This document shows, in pieces, positions 1 to 9,792 of a stretch of 64,000 nt of DNA. This DNA comes from Lotus japonicus (lineage: Eukaryota > Streptophyta > Magnoliopsida > Fabales > Fabaceae). The stretch lies in assembly GCF_012489685.1 (NCBI RefSeq), contig NC_080045.1, forward strand, positions 53,395,815 through 53,459,814, written 5' to 3'. Made by a program: the position numbers and the translations under genes. Numbering within the stretch: the first letter of the stretch is position 1; every line of letters begins with the position of its first letter. The notes under the pieces are model-generated. The model was not told the DNA's origin, made no database searches, and saw nothing but the letters and a program-made list of their open reading frames with translations.

Positions 1-505
1 ATAGTGCGTGCACGTGTTTGGCTGGAAATGAGTCACCATGCAAGGTGTCTAGAAACGAAAATAAAGCAGTTGCAGGGATTTAAGGAAAGGGTTTTGTAAC
101 TTAACATCTTTTAACCAATCTAATGTTACCCAAGAAAACCAGCTTCGTATTAACAAATTTATTCATGCAGAGAAAGTCAAGTTGATTCTTAGTTTCTTAC
201 AGAGTAAATAACAACCTTCTTATAAATTGGAAAGACCAGGACTATGCGCAAAATTATTTTAACATCACATATCTGAATTTTCATTATCTCAAAAGAAGAA
301 AAAAGATTTTCCTTGACAAATTACCACCCCCATGAACGCATTTTCTAGTTCTACCAAATAGAGTTAGCGTTAAAAACAGCTTCTAGAATCGAGACTGCGG
401 AGAAGAAAATGTAGGCTTGGAAAATGTATCTGAAGTTGTGTTTGCCACACATATAATCTTTAACTATGTTCAGGAAAGGAAAGATCATGAAAGTTACAAG
501 AATAC
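1..505 (-). other. Partial intron of the TPR-like gene; no exon found
   Basis: A splice donor (CAG|GTATTC) ends exon 5 at 506, so this stretch should be intron in the minus-strand gene. I looked on the minus strand for the expected C-terminal TPR exon and found none, so it probably lies beyond the window edge. No repeat was recognised. Confidence 0.5.
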
Positions 506-3500
506 CTGAGATTCGTAATAAAGTCCAGCATATAGAGAAGCATAAAAATATTCGCCTTCTCTACCATTGGAGAACGCAGCTACAAGCTAGACAGGCAATT
601 CAATTGCTTGTGTCAGATTGTACATCGGCATGATGAATCTTAGAGTACCAATAACAGAGACAAATAAAAAAAATACATATCCTTTAGAAACAGGTAAATG
701 TACATGGGGGGAAGGAAGGACAAACTATCGAAAACCAAGCTTAAGCATAAGGGAGGACTTATTAAAGTCTCGCATCTAACAGAGATAACTGCATTTTAAT
801 TGAAAAGGTATTATTAAAGCACACCTTTTCAGGATCCCCGCCATCTCTAAACATGTTATATGCTTCCCGCATGACTGGCCTTGAGTCTCTGCCAACCTAA
901 ATTCACTCAGGAAGATGACGATGAATTGAATATTTTTAAGTTCTTTTTTTATGTTAACCACATAGTTGTAGAATCAATGACTTGCCTCGAGATATCGCTT
1001 CCTCACTTCATCCACCCCATATAGTTGAGCTTCACAAAGAAAACACCATATGGACTCTTCTGTATCATTTGGATTTTGAGCAACATCTAACCGAAACTGC
1101 TCAGCTCCTTCTTCAAATCTATGGCAAAAGGGTGACAGATATAAAACCATCCATGATCATTCATGATGGATATTAGGAAGCTAACAAGTAATGAAGATGA
1201 AATGAAGGAATAGAAATGCAATTGTATTGATTGAAGTGGACAATTACAGAAGATATTGTGATAAGGTGTGCTGTTAGAAAAACTCTAACAACCCAGAGAA
1301 GCTCTAGAGCGTTCTCTCCGAGGGAGATGCTACTCTCTCTCTATAACAGAATTATCAATCCAGCATAATCTTATTCCCTTTCCCTTGGTTACTTTATACT
1401 AACACCTAATTCTGTTGAGCCAATGCCACCTCAGCAGCCTTGCCCCGTTTCCTCCTATAGACTTGCCAAACCTTGGGCCTGTTCTCTTCTTGGCCCACTG
1501 AAGCATTTACCACTAAGCCCACCTCTTCATTCAGATTTCTATCAATTCCTCCCTCCATTGGAACAGCCTTGTCCTCAAGGCAGAATTCAGGAAACTGACC
1601 AGCTAGAACGACATTGTCTTCCCAGGTGACTTCCTCCATTGACTTATGCTTCCACTTGACTAAGCTCTGATGCACTTCACTGTCCCCGAGCCTGACAGTC
1701 CTAGTGCCCACTATGACTTCAGGGTAAATATCAGTGGTGTCATCAACCCCCAAATCCGCTGGCAACTGACCCTGCACTTGATAGTTTCCCATAGCCTTCT
1801 TTAACAGAGAAATGTGAAAAACTGGGTGGATTTTGGACTCTGCAGGCAACTTCAGCCTATAAGCAACTGCTCCTACCTTGGCCTCTATCTGAAAAGGTCC
1901 ATAAAACCTGGCAGCAAGCTTCTGATTGATCCTCTTCACCACAGAATGCTGCCTGTGGGGTCTCAGTTTGAGAAATACCCACTCTCCTACTGCAAAGGAC
2001 AAATCCCTCCGCTTCTTATTTGCATAAATAGCCATTTGTTCTTGAGCCTTCTGTAAATGACCCCTTAGCTGTCGCAGGGCTTCATCTCTTTCACTTAGCT
2101 CTAGGGCCACAGCGGCTACCTTAGTCTCATTGGATAAGAACTTGACAATAGGGGGTGCTTGTCTTCCATAGACTACCTCAAAGGGTGTCTGTCCAATTGA
2201 GCTATGAAAAGTAGTATTGTACCAAAATTCTGCCCAGGAAATCCAATGTGACCAAGACTTGGGATGATCAGAAGCAAAACACCTCAGGTAGCTTTCCAAA
2301 CACCTGTTTATGACCTCTGTTTGTCCATCAGTTTCCGGATGGTAAGCCGAGCTCATTTTCAGTTTGGTCCCCTGCAGCTTAAAGAGTTCAGACCAGAAAT
2401 GGCTAACAAAAATAGGATCCCTATCACTTATGACTGAATTAGGAATCCCATGGAGGCGCACCACCTCTCTTACAAACACTTCTGCAATAGACTTGGCTGT
2501 ATAGGGATGCTTGAGCAGAATAAAATGACTGTATTTTGACAGCCTGTCCACAACCACCAGTACTGCTTCAAAGCCCTTGGATTTGGGTAGACCTGTAATG
2601 AAGTCAAGAGACAAGTCTTCCCACACAGCATTAGGGATTGGAAGAGGTTGTAACAAGCCTCCAGGGCTTAAGGCGCTGTATTTGTGTCTTTGACAAACAT
2701 CACAAGCTCTGACATAGTCTCTGACCCTCTTTTGCATTCCTACCCAATACAATGTTGTTGCCAAGCGTCTATAGGTCCTCAGGAAGCCAGAGTGACCCCC
2801 AGAAGGTGAGCCATGAAACTCCTCAAGTAGCCATGGGATGGAAGGAGAGGTAGGAGATAAGACTAGCCTTCCATGATATAGTAAAACTCCATGTTGTACT
2901 GCAAATCCAGGTTTGCTTGCAGGATCTTTCTGTACTGCAGATTGCAAGTCCTGGATGTAGGGATCTTGGGTAATCTCCTCCAAGAGTCTCTTTCGGTCAT
3001 TCCAGAGAGGAAATGAGATCAGAGAATGCAGCTCCACCTCATCATAGCGCCTGGACAAGGCATCAGCAGCCTTATTTTCCAAGCCGGGTTTGTATTTGAC
3101 TTGAAATTGGTAACCCAGTAATTTTGCTAACCAACACTGTTGGTCTGGTGAAGAAACTTTCTGCTGCAGGAAATGCTTAAGGCTTTTGTGATCAGTATAG
3201 ACTATGAACTCTTTCCCCAATAGGTAGTGCCTCCAATGTTGAATGCTTAAAACCAAGGCCATTAATTCTTTTTCATACACTGACTTAGCCAAGTTTCCAG
3301 CTGATAAAGCTTTACTAAAGAAAGCTAGAGGTTGTCTTTGTTGCATTAAGACAGCTCCAATCCCTCTCCCTGCAGCATCACACTCTACTTCAAAGGGAAG
3401 AGTGAAATTGGGTAGTATCAAGACAGGAGGAGATGTCATTACCCTCTTTAATTGAAGAAAAGCCCTATCTGCCTCTGGTCCCCAAGAAAAACTGTCCTTC

Positions 3501-6500
3501 TTAGTCAACTCAGTGAGAGGATTAGCCATTTTCCCATAATCTTTGATGAATTTCCTGTAGTATCCGGTCAGCCCCAAGAATCCCCTCACTCCCTTAACAT
3601 TCTTGGGCACAGGCCAATCCATAATGCATTTTACTTTCTCTGGATCTACTGCCACGCCAGCTCCCGAGATGATATGACCCAAATAATCAATTGAAGCACA
3701 TCCAAATTTGCATTTGGTCTGATTAGCCACAAAACAATTAGCTAACAAGACAGATAGTACCAACTTCAAATGAGTGAGGTGTTCAGGTAAGTCTTTACTA
3801 TAGATTAGTATATCATCAAAAAAGACCAACACGAATTTCCGTAAGTAAGGTCTGAAAATATCATTCATTACTGCTTGAAATGTAGCTGGAGCATTCATCA
3901 GCCCAAATGGCATCACTAAGTATTCATAATGTCCATTATGGGTTCTAAATGCAGTTTTTTCTATGTCATCCTCATGCACCCTGATTTGATGATAGCCAGA
4001 TTTCAGGTCTATTTTAGAGAAAATTGAAGCTCCATTTAATTCATCCAGCAGCTCATCAACTATCGGAATTGGATACTTATCTGGAATGGTGGCCTTATTT
4101 AAAGCTCTGTAGTCAACACACATCCTCCAGCTCTTGTCTTTCTTCTTTACCAAGATCACAGGACTTGAATAAGCACTCATGCTAGGTCTGATGATTCCTG
4201 CCTCCATTAACTCTGCCACTTGCCTCTCAATCTCTTCTTTTTGATGGTGAGGATACCTATAAGGCCTCACATTAATGGTCTCCTGCTCAGGGAAAAGCTT
4301 TATCTGATGCACCTTAGACCTCTCTGGTGGCAGTTGAATCTTGCTCCTAAATACCTCTTGAAACTCTTCCAGTGTCTCCATAAGCTCTCTTGGTGTTTCT
4401 ACCTCAGTATTGGTGACTTCTGCGGAATTCAGATGAGACCACCACCACTCCATACCACCTCTGTACTGCTTGTCCATGAGGAATGAGTGTAGAAAACTGT
4501 GATTACTCCCTTTTCCTCCTAGCCCTTGCAACTTGACTACCTGATTTCCATGGACAAATTGCATAGTGAGTAGTTTCCAGTCCATTACCACTTTTCCAAG
4601 TGTGCTCAGCCAGGACACCCCCAATACCATGTCCAAACCTCCTAGTTCCAACACCAAGGCATCAATCACCACCTCAATCTTCCCCAGCCTGGCCTTAATT
4701 CCCTTACACACTCCCTGTGTAACCACCCTGTGTCCATCCCCTAACCTGATGTGTCGGGAAGCTATAGGGGTGATAACCAAACCCAGAGCATTGGTGACTG
4801 CTGGGGAGATGAAGTTGTGGCTAGCTCCACTGTCAATAAGCACCAGTAAGTTCACATTGTCAACCTGCCCTTCAATCTTCATCGTATGATGCTCCTCCAT
4901 ACGACCCAGAACCCCCATTAATTTGTACTCAGCCACTGCCTCGTCCTCTTCACTCACTTCCGGTTCTCCCTCCAACATCACAATCTCACCTTCTTCATCA
5001 ACGGTTTCCCCGTCTCCAAGGATTAGAACACGCAGGGATCTCTCGGGGCACTTGTGCAGGGTAGGATGATACTTTCCCCCACACTTGAAGCACAAGCCCT
5101 TGGCTCTCCGCTCAGCGATTTCATCCACCTGGAAGCTGCGGACCCCTTTCCACTTCTCCGATGATCCTGTACGGAGATCATTTTCTCCTTTTCGAGTTGA
5201 GGAACCCAGAGACGCGGCTGAATTCGTCGTCGATCCTACTGAACTCATGGAGCGACTTGGAATTGACCCGCCTGGTTTAGAGAACCGGGTCACATCCCTA
5301 CTAAAAAGCCCAACCCGATTGGCGGATGACCCGGCCCAATTGCTTTGACCCGAGCGATCGAACCCGCTCCTCTTTACCATTTTCTTGCCATCGTCTTCGT
5401 CTTCTTCCTTTAGTTCCTCTTCCACGTCTTTCGCGATTCGCATCATCTCCATTCGAGTTCCTGGATTAAGTGTGCGCACTCGGCGTCTGATCGCAGGCTT
5501 CAGCCCACTCATGAAGTATCCTAGGTATTGGTCCTCCGGTAGCCTCCCTACCTGCGATGACAACAACTCAAAGGATTCGACGAATTCGTCTACACTTCCT
5601 TTCTGTCGTAATGTCGATAGCTCTTCGAAAGGGTTCTCCAATCTTCTTCCTCCGTAGCGTGCAATCAACGCACGTTTCAGCTTCTCCCAGGATAGATTAT
5701 CCTCAGTCTCCATCAACAGATTGAACCAATGGATCGTCGATCCTTCCATACTTAATCGCGTTAACTTCACCCGCATCTCATCCGGCGTATTCTGCACGTC
5801 GAAGTAGATCTCCGCTCTCGTGATCCAAGCCACAGGATCCTCTCCTTCGAACACCGGCAACTTCACCTTCTTTCCGGCCAAGCGAGACTCACCGGGGTGT
5901 GAATCCGCTATCGGGGTATCTCCTTCGTGATCCGTTTCCTTCCGACCCATTTGCTTGCTCAGTTCAGTGAGAGTCAAGCTCTGCTGCTGCAGTTGGAGAG
6001 CGAGCTCTTGCAGCGCCGTCGTAACGCTTCCCATCTGGTTTTCCAGAGCTTCCATTCGATCGGTCATTTTCGGTGGCATCTACCAGCTTGTTGAGACTCC
6101 TTCCACGGTGTTGATCCGGTAGGTCGGACCAATTTGATGGATATTAGGAAGCTAACAAGTAATGAAGATGAAATGAAGGAATAGAAATGCAATTGTATTG
6201 ATTGAAGTGGACAATTACATAAGATATTGTGATAAGGTGTGCTGTTAGAAAAACTCTAACAACCCAGAGAAGCTCTAGAGCGTTCTCTCCGAGGGAGATG
6301 CTACTCTCTCTCTATAACAGAATTATCAATCCAGCATAATCTTATTCCCTTTCCCTTGGTTACTTTATACTAACACCTAATTCTGTTGAGCCAATGCCAC
6401 CTCAGCAGCCTTGCCCCGTTTCCTCCTATAGACTTGCCAAACCTTGGGCCTGTTCTCTTCTTGGCCCACTGAAGCATTTACCACTAAGCCCACCTCTTCA

Positions 6501-7633
6501 TTCAGATTTCTATCAATTCACTACACAACTTAAGCTTTGGAGATAGTTTATTCAAATAAATGGATCCAAATCCAACTCCGTCTCCTTTTGATAGCATACT
6601 GTGACTGTGCTTGCTAACACCCATTTGCACATGGTTTTGCTACTAAAACTTCAACAATGATTTTAATTTTTAAGCATGCTTGGATGTGTGTTGAATACAC
6701 TCCAAGCACGTTACCAAAGAAGCTCCACATTGTAGCTTATGTACTAACGTGATTTCTCAGTCTAACGAGAATTCCAAACGTGCAACCTTATCTCAAAGTG
6801 TTACAAATAATAATACATGTACCCAAAAGCTTAAGCTTTTGAGATAATTGGTTACTTGACATGGTATCAGAGCGTCTATGACCAAGCAATCTAGACTCTA
6901 GAGTTTGATTCTTGCCACATTAAATTCTTCTAATAGAAAATGAACTAAAGCACATGGTAGGTGAGTCTGCACATTCTTCACGCTTCAAGCCCAAACGGGA
7001 TGGGGTGTGTTAGAAATAAAATTATAAAATCATTCATGTTACCCTTACCCAAAAGCTTAATAATTGGTTACTTGACAGAGAGTTAATTTAGACCCAATAG
7101 AGAGTAAGTATACTAGTGTTTTTTCTCTTAACCATAAAGAAGAATGAAATTGAATAAAATTAGGAGGTGAAGTGTGGTGTGGGTACCTATTAAGGTAGTA
7201 AAGTGAGAGTCCCCTTTGCCAAAGATCTGGTAAGAATCACATCATCATCCATGACCAAATTCATGTAATGGGACTCAAAAATCAATGAATATTCCAAAGA
7301 ATGTATAAACCTACAAGCCTTTTGACGAGGGTCCAGCTGAATAGCCTTGTCGAACTCCACAACAGACCCGGAAACATCACCCTGTCTGAAGAGGGACATT
7401 CCACGACGAATTGCAAGAAGGGCTTCACGGCCATTGTTGTTGTTGTTGCCGCCGGTGACGGCGTCCCAGATGGCGGAGACGGAAGGAAGGAAAAGTCTTC
7501 GGGTGAGGATTGAAGGATTGGAGCAGAAGATGGGTGCTTTGGAAGGTAATTGCAATGGGAATGATGAAGGGTGGTGCAAACAAGGGGAAGGAGACACCAA
7601 AATTGGGGGTTTAAGGTTGTGGATAGTGAACAT
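506..7633 (-). CDS. Plastid-targeted tetratricopeptide-repeat protein, 5 exons seen, 3' end outside window
   Basis: Exons on the minus strand: 7315-7633, 7187-7226, 986-1118, 825-896, 506-586. Phases join cleanly. Exon 1 gives 106 residues: a Ser/Pro-rich, acidic-poor N-terminus (about 1-45) that looks like a chloroplast transit peptide, then a TPR-like segment (GMSLFRQGDVSGSVVEFDKA, about 79-98). Exon 2 encodes YLWQRGLSLYYLN. Exon 3 encodes a segment with RLDVAQNPNDTEESIWCFLC. Exon 4 encodes SRPVMREAYNMFRDGGDPEK, and exon 5 has YFYASLYAGLYYESQ. This order matches a conserved plant TPR-like family whose biochemical role I do not know. The start at 7633 was chosen because the transit-like sequence begins there; an in-frame ATG at 7681 lies 16 codons upstream. 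Intron 3 has a GC donor. Intron 2 is 6,068 bp because a gypsy element and a SMART element lie in it. The last exon or exons should lie beyond position 1. Gene structure is confident; function is not known. Confidence 0.85.
1164..1544 (-). repeat. 3' LTR of the gypsy element
   Basis: A direct repeat of 6135-6515 with one mismatch seen. Its element-sense start (1544) lies inside the polyprotein frame, which stops at 1406. It ends 45 bp upstream of the splice acceptor of host exon 3 (exon start 1118, minus strand). Confidence 0.93.
1406..6079 (-). CDS. Ty3/gypsy gag-pol polyprotein (1557 aa), intact
   Basis: A single frame from ATG at 6079. Gag fills about 1-330, with a zinc-knuckle-like motif C330-X2-C-X4-H-X5-C344, in which the last spacing is 5 instead of the usual 4. 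The aspartic protease motif is LIDSGAS (Asp416). Reverse transcriptase has VFFDD (about 752-756). RNase H begins near Asp901. Integrase has an HHCC zinc finger (about 1089-1129) and a D,D,E triad at about Asp1159, Asp1219 and Glu1249. A chromodomain-like tail (LVKWKHKSMEEVTWED, about 1473-1488) places it among chromoviruses. The last 46 or so residues are encoded within the 3' LTR, so the frame also runs through the PPT. All catalytic motifs are present, so it may be autonomous. Exact lineage was not determined. Confidence 0.95.
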   Translation of the reverse strand: MPPKMTDRMEALENQMGSVTTALQELALQLQQQSLTLTELSKQMGRKETDHEGDTPIADSHPGESRLAGKKVKLPVFEGEDPVAWITRAEIYFDVQNTPDEMRVKLTRLSMEGSTIHWFNLLMETEDNLSWEKLKRALIARYGGRRLENPFEELSTLRQKGSVDEFVESFELLSSQVGRLPEDQYLGYFMSGLKPAIRRRVRTLNPGTRMEMMRIAKDVEEELKEEDEDDGKKMVKRSGFDRSGQSNWAGSSANRVGLFSRDVTRFSKPGGSIPSRSMSSVGSTTNSAASLGSSTRKGENDLRTGSSEKWKGVRSFQVDEIAERRAKGLCFKCGGKYHPTLHKCPERSLRVLILGDGETVDEEGEIVMLEGEPEVSEEDEAVAEYKLMGVLGRMEEHHTMKIEGQVDNVNLLVLIDSGASHNFISPAVTNALGLVITPIASRHIRLGDGHRVVTQGVCKGIKARLGKIEVVIDALVLELGGLDMVLGVSWLSTLGKVVMDWKLLTMQFVHGNQVVKLQGLGGKGSNHSFLHSFLMDKQYRGGMEWWWSHLNSAEVTNTEVETPRELMETLEEFQEVFRSKIQLPPERSKVHQIKLFPEQETINVRPYRYPHHQKEEIERQVAELMEAGIIRPSMSAYSSPVILVKKKDKSWRMCVDYRALNKATIPDKYPIPIVDELLDELNGASIFSKIDLKSGYHQIRVHEDDIEKTAFRTHNGHYEYLVMPFGLMNAPATFQAVMNDIFRPYLRKFVLVFFDDILIYSKDLPEHLTHLKLVLSVLLANCFVANQTKCKFGCASIDYLGHIISGAGVAVDPEKVKCIMDWPVPKNVKGVRGFLGLTGYYRKFIKDYGKMANPLTELTKKDSFSWGPEADRAFLQLKRVMTSPPVLILPNFTLPFEVECDAAGRGIGAVLMQQRQPLAFFSKALSAGNLAKSVYEKELMALVLSIQHWRHYLLGKEFIVYTDHKSLKHFLQQKVSSPDQQCWLAKLLGYQFQVKYKPGLENKAADALSRRYDEVELHSLISFPLWNDRKRLLEEITQDPYIQDLQSAVQKDPASKPGFAVQHGVLLYHGRLVLSPTSPSIPWLLEEFHGSPSGGHSGFLRTYRRLATTLYWVGMQKRVRDYVRACDVCQRHKYSALSPGGLLQPLPIPNAVWEDLSLDFITGLPKSKGFEAVLVVVDRLSKYSHFILLKHPYTAKSIAEVFVREVVRLHGIPNSVISDRDPIFVSHFWSELFKLQGTKLKMSSAYHPETDGQTEVINRCLESYLRCFASDHPKSWSHWISWAEFWYNTTFHSSIGQTPFEVVYGRQAPPIVKFLSNETKVAAVALELSERDEALRQLRGHLQKAQEQMAIYANKKRRDLSFAVGEWVFLKLRPHRQHSVVKRINQKLAARFYGPFQIEAKVGAVAYRLKLPAESKIHPVFHISLLKKAMGNYQVQGQLPADLGVDDTTDIYPEVIVGTRTVRLGDSEVHQSLVKWKHKSMEEVTWEDNVVLAGQFPEFCLEDKAVPMEGGIDRNLNEEVGLVVNASVGQEENRPKVWQVYRRKRGKAAEVALAQQN
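6135..6515 (-). repeat. 5' LTR of the gypsy element
   Basis: Direct repeat of 1164-1544. It is followed in element sense by a short spacer and the PBS-like TGGTCCGACC, then the leader and the gag ATG at 6079. The flanking duplication ATTCA is at 6516-6520. Confidence 0.93.
6799..7077 (+). mobile_element. SMART-type miniature LTR retrotransposon, 279 bp
   Basis: Two related terminal repeats (6799-6861 and about 7008-7077) share CCCAAAAGCTTAA and end in AATTGGTTACTTGACA. The first is followed at once by TGGTATCAGAGC (6862-6873), the standard initiator-Met tRNA primer site. A purine run, GGGATGGGG (about 6997-7005), precedes the second. The whole is under 300 bp and has no coding capacity, which fits the SMART class. 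I could not find a clean 5-bp target duplication, so it is probably old. It lies in intron 2 of the TPR-like gene, in the opposite orientation to the gene. Confidence 0.75.
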
Positions 7634-7934
7634 GGTGGTAAGGTAGAGATAACTGAAAACTGATAACAGAAATTGGCGCATAACAAGTTTTTTTTTTTAT
7701 TTTTTTATATATGAGATATGTTTCCCTCTTAGTTTCATTACAGCCTAACTTTTTTTGTTGAACATGAGGGCTTAAAGCCCAAAACAGAAACAGCACCAAG
7801 ACAATAAGATAGCCTTTTTAAACCCTAGCCAGTTCATTTGGCAAAAAAAAATCATGTTAGGTAGTTAAGTTATGTTAGTTGAAGACTTGAAGGCAAAAGA
7901 TTGGTTAAGGAGCTACTAGTGGTGGTGCTTCGGG
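7634..7934 (-). promoter_or_regulatory. Promoter region of the TPR-like gene
   Basis: On the minus strand a TATATAAA box lies at about 7706-7713, roughly 75 bp before the chosen ATG. A telo-box AAACCCTA (7820-7827, plus strand) and the palindromic GGGCTTAAAGCCC (about 7769-7781) lie upstream. Such motifs are common in plant promoters for plastid and translation genes. A rearranged copia element begins at 7935, so only about 225 bp of native sequence is left upstream of the TATA box. Confidence 0.45.
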
Positions 7935-8248
7935 AACTCTAGGAGGAGAAAAGGGGACCTTGAGCTCTTGCAACAAAGATTGTATCCAAAGTAACTCAGC
8001 AGAAGTATTGGCAAGGCTCCTGTATTCAGCCTCAGTACTGGACCTAGCAACTAAGGTTTGCTTTTTGGAACTCCAAGACACCAAGTTAGGACTAAAAAAC
8101 ACACAAGATCCTGAGGTGGACCTTCTGTCATCAGGGTCAGAACCCCAATCAGCATCACAAAATGCAACAAGAGGAACTGTAGAGGACAAGGAACAAGGCT
8201 TGAGGTGAAGACCATGATGAATAGTACCCTTAAGGTACCTTAAAATAC
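7935..8248 (-). repeat. Inverted copy of copia RNase H segment
   Basis: The reverse complement of 12222-12535 over 314 bp. I saw one clear base change, which alters a Gly to Ser in the encoded RNase H segment. The encoded stretch has FCDADWG and the KKQTLVARSSTEAEYR motif on the minus strand. Similarity stops sharply at both ends. Confidence 0.9.
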
Positions 8249-8313
8249 AAGGAGCGTGGTGTGATCCTTGAGATCTCTCACTTTTATTTTTTCTCTTCTT
8301 CTTCTTCATCACC

Positions 8314-9792
8314 ATGGCTGGTGAAGTTCCTGAGATTTCAGTTCCAATGGTTCAACCATCGTTGAGTTCTTCTGCTCTGGTTCACAAGCTTACCTTGAAG
8401 CTTGATGATACAAATTTTCTCTCGTGGAAGCAGCATGTGGAAGGGATCGTGAGAACTCACCGATTGCAGAGCTTTCTTGATCATCCTGATGTTCCACCAT
8501 GATTTCTCAGTGAAGAAGATCGTGTGAATGCAGTCGAAAATCCTGCATATCAACTTTGGGAGCAGCAGGATTCAGCGCTTTTCACGTGGCTTCTTTCTTC
8601 TCTTTCACCAACTGTGCTTCCTACAGTGGTGAATTGCTCTCAGTCATGGCAGGTTTGGGAAGCAGTGCTTGATTTCTTCAAAGCACACTCGTTTGCGCAA
8701 TCCACGCAACTCAGATCTGAGCTTCGTTCAATTTCCAAGGGATCGAAAACTTGTTCTGATTATCTCAAACGCATCAAGTCAATTGTTAATGCGTTGATCA
8801 CCATTGGTGATCCGGTTTCTTATCGCGAGCATCTGGAAGCGCTTTTCGATGGCCTACCTGATGACTATAGTCATCTTCAGACGATCGTGTACAATCGCGA
8901 TTTGCCAAGCCCGATCTCGCAAATCGAAGCGATGATCATTGCGCATGAAGCGCGTTTGGATCGCGCTCGTTCGCGACAGCTCAACGCGAATCCACCGTCA
9001 GCGCTGCTATCTCAGGTGTCGCCACCACCGGCGACACCTGCTCCACCGTTGACACCATCGCCTGCAGCGTCGGAAGTGAATTACGCTTCCAGTTCAGTTG
9101 ATTCCTCTTACGAGGAACGTTCCTATGATGATCGTGGTGGCGATCGCGGTGGCTACACTGACTCGCGTGGTCGTGGCGGTTACGATGGACGTGGCGGTGG
9201 TTGTAACTCTTCTCGTGGCGGCTACGATGGACGTGGCGGTGGTCGCGGAAGAGGCAAGGTACAATGTCAGATTTGCTCTAAATATGGTCATGATGCCAGT
9301 ATATGCTACCATCGTGGATCTTCTTCTTCCTCGTCTCCTGGCATGTTTGGCATGAACTCTGGTTTTGGCATGAATTTTCCTAAATTCCCTATGATGCCTC
9401 AGTTTGGTTTTTCTCCTTACTGTGGTCCTTCACAGTTTGGAAGTCCTACACAGTTTGGCCAGCAATTTAGCAATGGTGCATCCTTTCCTGGTTTTTTCTC
9501 TGGTCCTGGACTTGGCATGGGGCACTCTTCACAGCAGTTTGGTTTTCATCCCTTTGCTGGTTCACAATGGAACAATGCACCTTACTCTCAATTTTCAGGT
9601 AGTGGTCCAAGGCCTGGAAACTCAGTAGCAAGACCTCCACAAGCTATGCTCACTGGACCACCCTCAACTGTGGGTTCTTCCTCTGCTTCAGCAAACTTAA
9701 GCACCTGGTTTCCTGATTCTGGTGCTACACATCATGTTACCAATGATGCTTCAGTGATTTCAGACAGTGTTTCCCTTACTGGCCACCTCTAG
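8314..9792 (+). pseudogene. Copia gag and protease start, interrupted
   Basis: The frame starts at ATG 8314. A TGA at 8500-8502 breaks it after 62 codons; the frame then continues in phase through 9792. The break looks like a CGA to TGA transition. The gag part carries an RGG-rich stretch and a CX2CX4HX4C zinc knuckle (CQICSKYGHDASIC, about 9265-9306). It then enters the protease with FPDSGATHHVTND and stops soon after. The rest of the protease is missing because of a deletion at about 9785-9795 that also shifts the frame. Confidence 0.85.

Larger units (their letters stand above)
1164..6515 (-). mobile_element. Complete Ty3/gypsy LTR retrotransposon (chromodomain type)
   Basis: This is a 5,352-bp element on the minus strand. 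Two 381-bp LTRs (1164-1544 and 6135-6515) start TG and end CA and differ at one base as I read them (near 1247 versus 6218). The 5-bp target duplication ATTCA is at 1159-1163 and 6516-6520. The PBS-like sequence TGGTCCGACC starts at 6131 beside the 5' LTR. A purine-rich PPT (GGAGGGAGG) lies at about 1548-1556, against the 3' LTR. One uninterrupted gag-pol frame fills the interior. With one difference in 381 bp and an assumed plant rate of about 1.3e-8 per site per year, insertion would be about 0.1 million years old. It sits in intron 2 of the TPR-like gene, in the same orientation as the gene. Confidence 0.95.

Noticed and set aside
982..1176. Plus-strand 64-codon frame
   Set aside because: It lies antisense to exon 3 of the TPR-like gene (986-1118), whose minus-strand reading matches a conserved family.
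7905..8315. Minus-strand 136-codon frame with RNase H motifs as a separate gene
   Set aside because: It is the inverted copy of the copia RNase H segment plus random flanks.
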